A model generated the notes under the pieces. That model was not told the DNA's origin. It saw only the letters and a list, made by a program, of their open reading frames with translations, and made no database searches. Below, piece by piece: positions 53,025 to 62,897 of a DNA stretch of 64,000 nucleotides; position 1 is the stretch's first letter, and every line of letters begins with the position of its first letter. The DNA comes from Hyphomicrobiales bacterium (GTDB taxonomy: Bacteria; Pseudomonadota; Alphaproteobacteria; Rhizobiales; Beijerinckiaceae). The position numbers and the translations under genes are program-made. Where the stretch lies: assembly GCA_027488155.1 (NCBI GenBank), contig JAIYCE010000059.1:22692-86691 (forward strand). The letters are read 5' to 3'.

Positions 53025-55754
53025 CTACGAGACCTCTTCGGGGAGCGTGCATTTGGCCGCATTCACCTCGAACACATAGGCACGCAATGCGTCGATTGTG
53101 AGAGCGCGGGCGAAAAAGTAACCTTGAACGTAATGACACCGTAGACGTTTAAGCGCATCGAATTGCGCTTTCGTCTCGACGCCTTCTGCCAAGGTTGTCA
53201 TACCGAGAGAATCGGCAATAGTGATGATAGCGTTTACGATTCCATCGGAATCGGTGTCACCCGGCAGACCGGCGACAAAAGAGCTATCGATTTTCAGACG
53301 TGTAACCGGTAGACGCTGCAAGCGGCTTAGCGATGAGTAGCCAACGCCAAAATCATCGATTGCTATTTCGACGCCGCGATCGCGCAATTCTTTCAGTGTT
53401 TCGATGGCTTGGGGTTGATCGCCTGCGAGAACAGTTTCGGTGACTTCGATCTCAAGTCTGTCGAGCGGAAAATCATTGAGCGCTGCAATACGTTCGATTC
53501 GCTCAACGATGTTGTTTTCAGCGCAATCATTCGCCGAGAAATTGACAGCGAGGCGTAATTGGTCGCCGTTCTCGCGAATGATGTGCGCCGTATCGCTCAT
53601 CGTCCGCATGAGCATGGTCTCCGTCAATCGCGGCATGAGACCGCTATCTTCGGCGACACTTGTGGCTTCATAAGCCGGCACCGCGCCAAGCTCGTCGTCA
53701 GTCCAGCGCAATAAGGCCTCAAACCCAAAGACAAATCCCGTTTGGACATCGATCTGCGGTTGATAATGAAACGCGAGGGTGTTTTCATCGAGCGCTTGAC
53801 GTAAACGCGCTTCGACCCGGTAGCGACGATCGTTGATATTGCGAATATGCGTGGAGAATAACTCGGCACGCCCCTTACCCGCGCCTTTTGCATAGTTCAA
53901 CGCAAGATCGGCATGGCGCATCAAATCATCGACATTACCCGCATCGTCGGGGAAGAGGCTGATTCCGATCGTCATGCCGACCGTGACAGTCTCGCCTGAT
54001 TCAATTGTAATCGGCATGCTGACGATATCGATCAACGCATTTGCAAGTGTAATTGCCGCATCGGGATCAGCGACTGTATCAAGAAGCACCATGAATTCAT
54101 CGCCACCGCGCCGTGAAACAATGTCCGATGCACGCAAACGTGTCTTTAAGCGATCGGCAACGACTCGGATGATCTCATCCCCCGCCGAATGGCTGAAGAC
54201 ATCGTTGACGATCTTGAAACGATCAAGATCAAGAAAAAGGAGAGCCAGCTTTTCGCCGGAGCGCGAAGCACGGCTCATAGAGCGGGCGGCGGTTTGCTCG
54301 AAGAAGTTTCGATTGTAAAGCCCCGTTAACCCATCATGATGGGCCACATAAGCAAGAGCCTTCTGCGCATTCTTCTGTGCTGTGATATCGGAAAGAACGC
54401 AGACATATTCCGTTGTGAGGTCATCATCCTGCGTTGCAACCGGGCTCAGGGTCATCTGAAGGTTCAATGCCTCCGTCTGGGATTGAAATAGCAATTCCCG
54501 TTTGACAACCTCACCACGCCGGGCCGCCTTCAAGGCGTTGGCGATAGCGCCCTCTGCGTCGGCAAATGGCAATGTCCAAATGGCCCGGCCGATGAGATCG
54601 CCAGGTGTGAGATTTACCAACCTTTCAAAAGCTGCGTTGGATTCAATGATACGCCCATGCCGATTAAGCACCACGATTCCCTCGCCGGACGAGCGGAACA
54701 CGGCAGCGGTTTGTTCGAGATTATGCATCAAGCGGCGTTGCTGCATGAACGCGCTGTTCAGCGTATCGGCGAGAATCTTTAATTCGCTTGACCATCCACG
54801 CGGCGTCAGCGTGGCGGGTTCACCTGCAGCAAAACGCGTAGAGGCCTCTGTTAGCAGAGCAAGCTGCCATGTGATGCGGTCTGCAAAACGACGGGCCATG
54901 AGCGCACTCAACGCCGAAAGCAGCAATGCGGCTGCTAACCCCATCAGCGTAAACTGGCGCGCAATATCGGCAAGCGGATCACCGATAAAATAGAGACTGA
55001 TTGTGAGGTTGAGCGAAGCATCTTCATAGGCGATGCGAATCTGGCGCTGGACTGCGAGACGCCCAAGGATTGAATCGTTGGGCTCGAGCTGTTCGCCACT
55101 CGGCTCGATCGTTATGGCGAAATCGCGACCGCCAAAGCGTTGAACGGGGGCCATAATGGCACCAAAATCATAGGTCTGAGCGAGCACGCCCATAGACCCT
55201 TCAAGATAGGGGTATGAAACGGAGGCTGCGATGGCAAGGCGGCGTTGCGCACCGGTTTGACCTGGCTGCGGCGGCAGCATCGTAACAATGGGCTTGGCAT
55301 CCCGTAGCGCCTGCGCAGCCATGATGCTTACGGCGGCTGGGCCAGCCCGCATATTCTGTTCCGTCGAAAGGACAGGGCGAGCGCGATAATCGAACAGGTA
55401 GGATTGGCCACCCAAAGCATAAGCGGCTTCCGATTGCAGGCTCCTCAAAAAGGGGAGAAGCACCGCGCCGCGATCTTTCGTGTCCATGAGCGCCGTCGAA
55501 ACAATCGGCGAACGCGCCAAGCGCACAGCATCGCGGATCAGACCCTCAATGACGAGAGACAGGCGCTCTTCAACGAGGCGGCTCGTAAACTGCGCTTCGC
55601 CGACAAGGCGTTCGCGCGCAAAGCTGATGGCGGCCACAACCGAGACAAGCGTGAGCAGGACCACAATTGCCGTCGTACTGAGGCTCGCCAGAAGCGCGAT
55701 GCGCCCGCGCAAAGTAGGCGGCAAAGGCAGGATGGTTCGAAAACGATCTGGCAA
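53025..55754 (-). CDS. Membrane-bound PAS-GGDEF-EAL cyclic-di-GMP protein with periplasmic sensor region
   Basis: N-terminal TM plus extracytoplasmic region, second TM/HAMP-like region, PAS, GGDEF (RRGGDEFMVLLD) and EAL (FGFEALLRW, IDDFGVGYSSL) motifs. Confidence 0.96.
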   Translation of the reverse strand: MPDRFRTILPLPPTLRGRIALLASLSTTAIVVLLTLVSVVAAISFARERLVGEAQFTSRLVEERLSLVIEGLIRDAVRLARSPIVSTALMDTKDRGAVLLPFLRSLQSEAAYALGGQSYLFDYRARPVLSTEQNMRAGPAAVSIMAAQALRDAKPIVTMLPPQPGQTGAQRRLAIAASVSYPYLEGSMGVLAQTYDFGAIMAPVQRFGGRDFAITIEPSGEQLEPNDSILGRLAVQRQIRIAYEDASLNLTISLYFIGDPLADIARQFTLMGLAAALLLSALSALMARRFADRITWQLALLTEASTRFAAGEPATLTPRGWSSELKILADTLNSAFMQQRRLMHNLEQTAAVFRSSGEGIVVLNRHGRIIESNAAFERLVNLTPGDLIGRAIWTLPFADAEGAIANALKAARRGEVVKRELLFQSQTEALNLQMTLSPVATQDDDLTTEYVCVLSDITAQKNAQKALAYVAHHDGLTGLYNRNFFEQTAARSMSRASRSGEKLALLFLDLDRFKIVNDVFSHSAGDEIIRVVADRLKTRLRASDIVSRRGGDEFMVLLDTVADPDAAITLANALIDIVSMPITIESGETVTVGMTIGISLFPDDAGNVDDLMRHADLALNYAKGAGKGRAELFSTHIRNINDRRYRVEARLRQALDENTLAFHYQPQIDVQTGFVFGFEALLRWTDDELGAVPAYEATSVAEDSGLMPRLTETMLMRTMSDTAHIIRENGDQLRLAVNFSANDCAENNIVERIERIAALNDFPLDRLEIEVTETVLAGDQPQAIETLKELRDRGVEIAIDDFGVGYSSLSRLQRLPVTRLKIDSSFVAGLPGDTDSDGIVNAIITIADSLGMTTLAEGVETKAQFDALKRLRCHYVQGYFFARALTIDALRAYVFEVNAAKCTLPEEVS

Positions 55755-55952
55755 GCCCTACCCCGAAGTTCCCTTTCGACAGGCCCTTTTTTCTTATCCG
55801 ATTTCTCGACCGTTGCGTGACGAAACAAAGGTCAATTCTGCGGAAGATTACCAAAACGGGTCAGGCGCGGCGCTTCCGGGCCGACCCGCAACACAAAATC
55901 GAAACGCCGTTCGCCGAGCTTGATCGAGCGCAAACGCAGACGCGCTCCTTTG

Positions 55953-55970
55953 TGTCAATTAAATTGGACA
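55953..55970 (+). promoter_or_regulatory. PpsR/CrtJ-type operator, TGTcN10gACA
   Basis: TGTCAATTAAATTGGACA = TGT-C-AATTAAATTG-G-ACA, 14 bp upstream of the GTG of the bchE-like remnant. Confidence 0.6.
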
Positions 55971-55984
55971 GTCGAAGAGGCAAT

Positions 55985-56376
55985 GTGCGCAGTCTGTTCG
56001 TCTGCCCAAACTTTCATTCTAGTGGTGCCCAGATTGCCGGATCATGGCCACCCGCATGGGGCACTTATCTTTCAGACCATCTCCGACAGGCAGGTTTCGG
56101 CCAAATTCATTTCATCGACACGATGAGGCAGAATGTCTGCGATGAGGACGTTTTGAAGATTGCGTCCGAAATGGCTCCCCGTGCGGTATCGTTTTGAGCG
56201 GCGCAAAAACGAACCTTCTCGACAAGCAAGCGCTGAGCGAAGCGCCGTGTGTCGGCGTGATTGTGCGCGGCAAGGGCGAGCAAGCCTGCACCGCATCGAT
56301 GAGCGCGATCTGCAACGGACGTTGGCCGCATATCTTTTATCGCGTGCCATCGCATAACATGTTTGGACCTTCATAG
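55985..56376 (+). pseudogene. bchE: Degraded 5' fragment of bchE (anaerobic Mg-protoporphyrin IX monomethyl ester cyclase), frame-broken
   Basis: Frame 1 from GTG 55985: VRSLFVCPNFHSSGAQIAGSWPPAWGTYLSDHLRQAGFGQIHFIDTM...EMAPRAVSF*; frame shifts near 56191 to VLSGAKTNLLDKQALSEAPCVGVIVRGKGEQ...ICNGRWP. Both match the BchE B12-binding N-terminus (NYHSGGAEIAGNWPPAW; LGGxHATFMYxQVLxEAPWIDxIVRGEGE) as recalled. Confidence 0.65.
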
Positions 56377-56724
56377 GCTCAGGACAATTTTGTATCAGCA
56401 CGCCGTGGCAATGCGAGCTCGCGCATAATGCACCGATCCACAGAGAACGCGCCTAGAGCTGTCTATGCGCTTGGCATGCGGCTCCATGCGAGTGGCACTG
56501 TCGCGTGCCGGTATCGCGCCACGCGTATTGCGAGGAAACGGAATGCTGCACACATAAAGATGTGTGGTTCGCCACTTTCGTACTGACGCGTTAGTCAGGG
56601 TAGCAAAATTGAACCCATTTTGAGTTTCCTCCGCTCCCCGGTTGGGTACGGTGCGATTGATTAAACCTGTCCTGTCTGAAAAGACGTTTCTTTCAGAATT
56701 CAGTTCGGTCGGGATCAAAGCACA

Positions 56725-58047
56725 ATGAAATCGAAGATACTCAAGGCTATGCTGGGTTGCGCCACTGCAGCGTTTCTCTGCGCCGGCACGATGGCACAGG
56801 CCGATATGTATCTGCCGCCCTTCTATGCGGCCGCGACGCAAATAAAGCCGCAAGGAAAACTCGGCCAAATTGTCAGGAAGGAAAAGATCCCGACAGCGAT
56901 TGCCAATGCGCAGGCCTGGCGCATTGCCTATGTCTCGTCCGACATGACGGGGAAGAAAACGATCGTCACCGGTATCGTCATCGCACCCAAGGGACCGGCA
57001 CCGAAAGCCGGGCGCCCCATCATGTCATGGGCGCATGGCACGACAGGAACCGCGCAGAATTGTGGCCCCTCGCAAGTTGGCAATGCCACTGCGCCGCTCA
57101 ACGAATATTTCCTGATGAGCGGAAATGCATGGACCGATTATGGTGTTCCCGCGATCAATGAATTCATCAAGGCAGGTTACGTCGTCGTCGCGACCGATTA
57201 TCAAGGTCTCGGTGGCGGCGGACAACATCAATATCAACTTGCCGTGACGCAGGCGCATGACACGATCGATGCGATCCGCGCAGCAGGCAGCCTCAAAGCC
57301 ACGGGCGCAGGCAAGACCGCCATTCTCTATGGCTGGTCGCAGGGTGGCAGTGCAGTGACAGCGGCGGCGAGCGCGCCCGATTATATCAATCAAAAGGGAA
57401 CGGCTTTCGACGGCATCACGATTGCCGGCGTTGTGGCGATGGCACCGCCCGATTTTAAAACGCTGACGCCACCCGGCGGACTGACCGATGCCAATGCACC
57501 GATCATGATGACCAATATTGCAAAATCCTTTTCGGCGAGCCTGCCCAACTTCACGCATTTCACGATGACCTTGTGGGGGGCGCAGGCGGCGTTTCCCGAC
57601 AAGTTGAAACTGAGCGATGCGTTGACGGACGAGGGCGTCAAAGCGGTTGAAACCATCATGCGTAACAAATGCGTCCATGGTTCAGCCGATGCGTTCAACT
57701 ATGCGTATGGCGATCAGTTCGCCACATTGATCAAGCCGAACATCGACAATGCCAAGGCATGGGGGCAGGCGCTGATCGACAGCGCCGGAACGAACGTGAA
57801 ACCGGTCGCGCCCGTCATCATCTATTGGGGCACGAAGGACATCGTCGCCCCGCCGATCATGCACAAGATCTACCGGGAAGAGATGTGCAAAATGGGCGGC
57901 AATGTCGCGCGCGTTCAACTCGCGGGCGAAAAGACGCATTTCGCAACGCCGGGCGCGTCGCAGCCGCTCTATCTACCTTGGATCGCCGACCGTCTAGCGG
58001 GCAAGCCCGCACCCGATGGCTGCGTGGCAGAACAGGTTCAGAAATGA
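56725..58047 (+). CDS. Secreted lipase/alpha-beta hydrolase (secretory lipase family-like)
   Basis: Signal peptide MKSKILKAMLGCATAAFLCAGTMAQA; nucleophile elbow ILYGWSQGGSAV; MSWAHGTTGTAQNCGPS. Confidence 0.82.
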   Translation: MKSKILKAMLGCATAAFLCAGTMAQADMYLPPFYAAATQIKPQGKLGQIVRKEKIPTAIANAQAWRIAYVSSDMTGKKTIVTGIVIAPKGPAPKAGRPIMSWAHGTTGTAQNCGPSQVGNATAPLNEYFLMSGNAWTDYGVPAINEFIKAGYVVVATDYQGLGGGGQHQYQLAVTQAHDTIDAIRAAGSLKATGAGKTAILYGWSQGGSAVTAAASAPDYINQKGTAFDGITIAGVVAMAPPDFKTLTPPGGLTDANAPIMMTNIAKSFSASLPNFTHFTMTLWGAQAAFPDKLKLSDALTDEGVKAVETIMRNKCVHGSADAFNYAYGDQFATLIKPNIDNAKAWGQALIDSAGTNVKPVAPVIIYWGTKDIVAPPIMHKIYREEMCKMGGNVARVQLAGEKTHFATPGASQPLYLPWIADRLAGKPAPDGCVAEQVQK

Positions 58048-58196
58048 TGTGCTGGACTAAGCGCCGGTTCTGATTATGGGCGGGGGAGACCCCGCCCTTT
58101 TACATGCGGCACCCGCCCGCAAGTGCGCTTCGTTGACCGGAAGCCCCATTTCCGACACAACACCGGGCTGAAGATCCCCCGCTTCCCCATCGTCCG

Positions 58197-60329
58197 GTGA
58201 TGAAGATGTCCATCCATGCCGAACACGCCGCGCCCAACGCCGCGGCTGCCGCTGCCCTCAAAGGCAAGATCCTGCCGGAGGCGAAGCCGCTTTTCGCCTA
58301 TCGCAAGCATTGGGCGCATCGGTTCGGGACAGCACCCTTCTTCCCGATGACGCGGGCGGAGATGGACACGCTGGGTTGGGATTCCTGCGATGTCATTCTC
58401 GTCACGGGCGACGCCTATATCGACCATCCGAGTTTCGGCATGGCGCTGATCGCGCGGCTTCTAGAAGCGCAGGGTTTTCGCGTCGGTATCATCGCACAGC
58501 CCGATTGGCGCGACGCCTCGGCCTTCAAGGCGCTCGGCAAGCCGAATGTCTTTTACGGCATCACCTCGGGCAATATGGATTCGATGGTGAACCGCTACAC
58601 CTCGGATCGTCGCCTGCGCCACAATGACAGTTACACGCCGAGCGGCGAAGGCGGGAAGCGGCCCGACCGCGCCGTCATCGTTTACGCGCAGCGCTGCCGC
58701 GAAGCCTTTCCCGATGCGCCGATCGTTCTGGGCGGCATCGAAGCCTCGCTGCGTCGGATCGCGCATTATGATTATTGGTCAGACAAAGTCCGTCGCTCAA
58801 TCCTGATGGATGCGCGCGGCGACATTCTGCTCTACGGCAATGCCGAGCGTGCGCTTGTTGAAGTGGCGCACCGGATTGCCAAGCGCGGCATCGATCAGGA
58901 TTTTTCCGATGTGCGTGGTGTGGCCTTCGTGCGCGACGGGACACCGGAAGGTTGGGCCGAAGCCTCCGCCGATGACATCGAAAGCCCCGATGAAGGCATT
59001 CGCCGCAAACAAATGGGCGATGCGCCCACCGTCATCCGTATGCCGTCTTACGAACAGGTGGCGGATGACAAGGAACTTTATGCGCGCGCCTCGCGTGTGC
59101 TGCATAAAGAAGCCAATCCCGGCAATGCGCTGCCGCTCATCCAGCGCCATGGCGACAAGGAAATCTGGCTGACGCCGCCGCCCGTGCCGTTGACGACGGA
59201 AGAGATGGACGGTGTCTACGATCTTCCCTATGCGCGTGCGCCGCACCCCTCCTATGCCGGACAGAAAATTCCAGCATGGGAGATGATCCGCCATTCCGTC
59301 ACCATCATGCGCGGCTGTTTCGGCGGATGCTCTTTCTGCTCCATCACCGAGCATGAAGGCCGCATCATCCAATCGCGCTCGGAAAAATCGATCCTGAAAG
59401 AGATCGAAACGATCCGCGACAAGACGGAAGGCTTCACCGGCGTCATTTCCGACATTGGCGGGCCGACCGCCAATATGTACCGCATCGCCTGCAAGGACCG
59501 CGAGACAGAGGCGCTCTGCCGCCGTCCCTCCTGCGTTTATCCCGACATTTGCAAAAACCTCAATACGAGCCACGACCCGCTAATCCAGCTTTATCGCAAG
59601 GTGCGCGCCGTGCCGGGCGTGAAGAAAGTGAACGTCGCCTCAGGCGTGCGCTACGACCTCGCCGTCGAAAGCCCGGAATATGTGAAGGAACTCGTCGAGC
59701 ATCATGTCGGCGGCTATCTCAAGATCGCGCCAGAACATACGGAAGATGGCCCGCTCTCGAAGATGATGAAGCCGGGCATCGGCAGCTATGATGCGTTCAA
59801 AAAATTGTTCGACGAAGCGGCCCAAAAGGCAGGCAAGAAGTATTTTCTTATTCCCTATTTCATCGCGGCCCATCCCGGTACAACGGATGAGGACATGATG
59901 AATTTGGCGCTGTGGCTGAAGAAGAACGGCTATCGCGCCGACCAAGTGCAGACCTATCTGCCCTCACCCATGGCGCTTTCAACCGCGATGTATCACACTG
60001 GCTTCAATCCGCTGCGCCCGGTGCGCCGCGGTGCATCCGAGCCGGTCGACACCGTACGTAATCTGCGCCAACGGCGTTTGCACAAAGCGTTTTTGCGCTA
60101 TCACGATGCTGAGAATTGGCCGCTCCTGCGCGAAGCGTTGAAAGCGATGGGCCGCGCCGATCTCATCGGGCCGGGCAAACATCAGCTGGTGCCGAATTGG
60201 CAACCGGCAAGAACAGGCGTGCAAGGCGAAGGCAAACGCGTGGGCCATAAGGGCAAGCAACGCCCCGGCGCACCGACAGTGCAAAAATTCACGACCAAAG
60301 GCGTGTTCGGGAAAAAGCCGAAAAAGTGA
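58197..60329 (+). CDS. YgiQ family radical SAM protein
   Basis: [57 protein letters not shown], radical [22 protein letters not shown]. Confidence 0.95.
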   Translation: MMKMSIHAEHAAPNAAAAAALKGKILPEAKPLFAYRKHWAHRFGTAPFFPMTRAEMDTLGWDSCDVILVTGDAYIDHPSFGMALIARLLEAQGFRVGIIAQPDWRDASAFKALGKPNVFYGITSGNMDSMVNRYTSDRRLRHNDSYTPSGEGGKRPDRAVIVYAQRCREAFPDAPIVLGGIEASLRRIAHYDYWSDKVRRSILMDARGDILLYGNAERALVEVAHRIAKRGIDQDFSDVRGVAFVRDGTPEGWAEASADDIESPDEGIRRKQMGDAPTVIRMPSYEQVADDKELYARASRVLHKEANPGNALPLIQRHGDKEIWLTPPPVPLTTEEMDGVYDLPYARAPHPSYAGQKIPAWEMIRHSVTIMRGCFGGCSFCSITEHEGRIIQSRSEKSILKEIETIRDKTEGFTGVISDIGGPTANMYRIACKDRETEALCRRPSCVYPDICKNLNTSHDPLIQLYRKVRAVPGVKKVNVASGVRYDLAVESPEYVKELVEHHVGGYLKIAPEHTEDGPLSKMMKPGIGSYDAFKKLFDEAAQKAGKKYFLIPYFIAAHPGTTDEDMMNLALWLKKNGYRADQVQTYLPSPMALSTAMYHTGFNPLRPVRRGASEPVDTVRNLRQRRLHKAFLRYHDAENWPLLREALKAMGRADLIGPGKHQLVPNWQPARTGVQGEGKRVGHKGKQRPGAPTVQKFTTKGVFGKKPKK

Positions 60330-60586
60330 CGTGATCTGAAGAAATTATGCGAACGGCCAGCGATCCAACTTACAAGACCTGTATCGTTGATCTCACGCCT
60401 CCTGCGATAAATTGTATGGGTTCTATCCTTAAGACTGCAAAGGAAACGCGTGAGACTGGCGATCAAAGGCGACTGGTGGCGTCAAAAAACAGTACAAAGG
60501 TATTCATGTTTTCGTTGTGACGCATTTAAAAGCATTGTTACGCGCTCCAAAATTTGAGGCTAAACAACGAGACGAGATTTATCTGA

Positions 60587-61276
60587 ATGGATACTTGCCG
60601 AAATAAGCCTGACGCAACAGTGACCTTAGTCGATGGGTTTCCTGAAAGTGACAGGGATGAAGTCGCTCGCATGTATTGGGCTGCTTTTGGCAGTAAACTG
60701 CGGCTCATATTGCGCCCGCCAGACAAGGCGGTCGATATCTTGGCCGAGGCCCTCAACCCGAATTTCGCGATTGGAGCACGTGCCGCTGAAGGACAATTGC
60801 TGGGCGTCGCTGGCTACAAAACGCATGAAGGATCTTTCATGGCGATTAGCTTTGATTGCCTCAGGCAGCATTTCGGCATTGTCGGCGCCGTTTGGCGCGG
60901 ATTGTTGCTGACTTTCCTCTTGCGTCAACCCAATGCCGGGACGCTGCTGATGGATGGTATCTTCGTAGCTGAGCATGCCAGAGGACAAGGCATAGGCAAA
61001 TTGCTCTTGAGCGCCATCAAACGGAAAGCCAAGACATACGGTTGTTCACGTGTTCGCCTTGATGTCATCGATACTAATCTGCGGGCAAAGCAGCTTTATG
61101 AACGTGAGGGTTTCCGGGCGATAGCGAGCCGCGACCTCGGACTGCTTCGACACGTTTTCGGCTTTCAACGCGCGACGACCATGATCGCCGATTCCGGCGA
61201 AAGATATCTCAAACGAAGGAGCAGAAAAAATTTTCATTCGAGCGTGATGGTGGTGCTGTCAGACAAACCGAAATAG
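60587..61276 (+). CDS. GNAT family N-acetyltransferase
   Basis: MDGIFVAEHARGQGIGKLLLSAIKRKAKTYGCSRVRLDVIDTNLRAKQLYEREGFRAI. Confidence 0.85.
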   Translation: MDTCRNKPDATVTLVDGFPESDRDEVARMYWAAFGSKLRLILRPPDKAVDILAEALNPNFAIGARAAEGQLLGVAGYKTHEGSFMAISFDCLRQHFGIVGAVWRGLLLTFLLRQPNAGTLLMDGIFVAEHARGQGIGKLLLSAIKRKAKTYGCSRVRLDVIDTNLRAKQLYEREGFRAIASRDLGLLRHVFGFQRATTMIADSGERYLKRRSRKNFHSSVMVVLSDKPK

Positions 61277-61305
61277 TCTCAGAAATCACCCAAATCCAGC
61301 ATTGC

Positions 61306-61362
61306 TCAGGCAGCGCAGAGTTGGCGCCATGCGGTTAGCGCGGGGGTGCGTGGATCCTTGAA
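61306..61362 (-). pseudogene. C-terminal remnant of an IS6-like transposase
   Basis: Minus-strand FKDPRTPALTAWRQLCAA* resembles the C-terminus of IS6-like transposases (FKxxRxAALAEWRxLxxA*); it abuts the left IR of the IS3 element. Confidence 0.5.
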
Positions 61363-61404
61363 CTGAACCACCCTGAGTTCGTCGGAGGCTCGATTGCTTG
61401 AGTC

Positions 61405-62304
61405 CTACGCGGCCATTTCGATGTTCTCAAGGGCTGCATAGTAGTTTGCTTCGGCCTCGGCAGGCGGGATGTTGCCGATCGGCTCCAGCAGGCGCTGGTG
61501 ATTGAACCAATCGACCTATTCGAAGGTCTTGTACTCGACGGCCTCAAAGGACTTCCACGGCCCGAGCCGGTGAATAACCTCAGTTTTGAACAGCCCGATC
61601 ACGCTCTCGGCGAGGGCGTTATCGTAACTGTCGCCGACGCTGCCGACGGACGGATCGATGCCGGCTTCCGCCAGCCGCTCGGTGTAGTGGATGCTGACGT
61701 ATTGCGATCTTCAATCGCTGTGGTGGATGAGGTTCTCGGTAGGCCTGCCGGCATGCAGGCCCTGCTCTAGGGCATCGAGGACGAACACCGCCGTCGGGTT
61801 GCGGCTGACCCGCCAGCCGACGATCCGTCTGGCGAAGACGTCGATCACGAAGGCTACGTAGACCATGCCGGCCAAGGCGCTCACGTAAGTGAAGTCGGAG
61901 ACCCACAGCATGTTCGGCGCCAGAGCGTGGAACTGCCGGTTGACCAGATCGAACGGGCAAGCGGCTGCCTTGTCGAGCGTGGTCGTACTGACCACCTTGC
62001 CGCGCACCACGCCTTCCAGCCCGAGCCGCGCCATCAGCCGAGCGACGCGATCACGCCCGAGCTTGAAGCCTTTGCGGTTGAATTGCAGCCAGACCTTCTT
62101 TGCGCCATAGACGCCGAAATTCTTGGCGTGGCCCCGGACAATCTCCTTCGACAGCCGCTCGTCTTCCTTCGCCCGCGTGGAGCGAAGGTCGGGATCGGCC
62201 TTGCGGCGAACGTGCGCGTGCCAGGTGGAGGGGTCGATCCGCAGAACCCTGCACATCGGCTCGACCCCGTAGCTATCCACATGGGCCTCCATAAAGGCCG
62301 TCAT
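61405..62304 (-). pseudogene. IS3-family orfB transposase (DDE) with two in-frame stops
   Basis: ORF reads to ...ENLIHHSD*RSQYVSIHYTERLAEAGIDPSVGSVGDSYDNALAESVIGLFKTEVIHRLGPWKSFEAVEYKTFE*VDWFNHQRLLEPIGNIPPAEAEANYYAALENIEMAA*; stops where R and W are expected. Confidence 0.9.
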
Positions 62305-62570
62305 TTCCGAAGCGGGCGGTCGAGCTCCGCCTGGGCGAAATAGGCGCTCGCCTTACACAGGATCTCGTTCGTCTGCCGCAGCTCGCGGACCTCGCGCTCC
62401 AAGGCCCTCATCCGCTCGGCCATCTCGGTCGGTACGCCAGCGCGCTTGCCGGCGTCGACCTCTGCCTTCTTGACCCACTCGTTCAGCGTTTGCGCCGTGC
62501 AGCCGATCTTGGATGCGATCGACGAGATCGCCGCCCAGCGGGACGGATGCTCACGCTCGTGATCCAGCAC
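62301..62570 (-). CDS. IS3-family orfA (HTH subunit); reading frame extends upstream to about 62627 without ATG
   Basis: [97 protein letters not shown]. Confidence 0.85.
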   Translation of the reverse strand: MLDHEREHPSRWAAISSIASKIGCTAQTLNEWVKKAEVDAGKRAGVPTEMAERMRALEREVRELRQTNEILCKASAYFAQAELDRPLRK

Positions 62571-62681
62571 CAGCCGGATTGCCCGCTCGCGGACTTCGGG
62601 AGAAAACTTGTTGCTCGTATTGCCAATGGTGGCTCCACCTTCTCGGGAGTTGGGGCCTCCGGCAAACCCAGGGTGGTTCAG

Positions 62682-62755
62682 AGGTACATCATCACCGCCA
62701 GACGGATGATCTCTGGACTGGTCTTGAAGTAGCGGAAGATGCGCGGATTGCTCAT
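62682..62755 (-). pseudogene. N-terminal remnant of an IS6-like transposase, cut by the IS3 element
   Basis: Minus strand from ATG 62755: [24 protein letters not shown] then directly into the IS3 right IR. Confidence 0.75.
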
Positions 62756-62897
62756 GCCCGGGAGGCTATCGGCTCACGCTTCGCGCACAAGCCGATTTTC
62801 CTCTTACAGCGCCGTTGCGAGCGTCATCTGTCTGTCGCTAAAGGTCCCTAAATTTTTGACGCCTATTACGCTGTCGGGCATCCAGGGGGACAAGATA

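Larger units (their letters stand above)
61363..62681 (-). mobile_element. IS3-family insertion sequence, degenerate
   Basis: Terminal inverted repeats CTGAACCACCCTGAGTTCGTCGGAGGC (61363-61389) and CTGAACCACCCTGGGTTTGCCGGAGGC (complement of 62655-62681), 24/27 identical, bracketing orfA/orfB. Confidence 0.9.

Noticed and set aside
61358-62686. Target-site duplication flanking the IS3 element
   Set aside because: The bases next to the two IRs do not match for either placement of the IR end (GAA/AGG or AAC/GAG).
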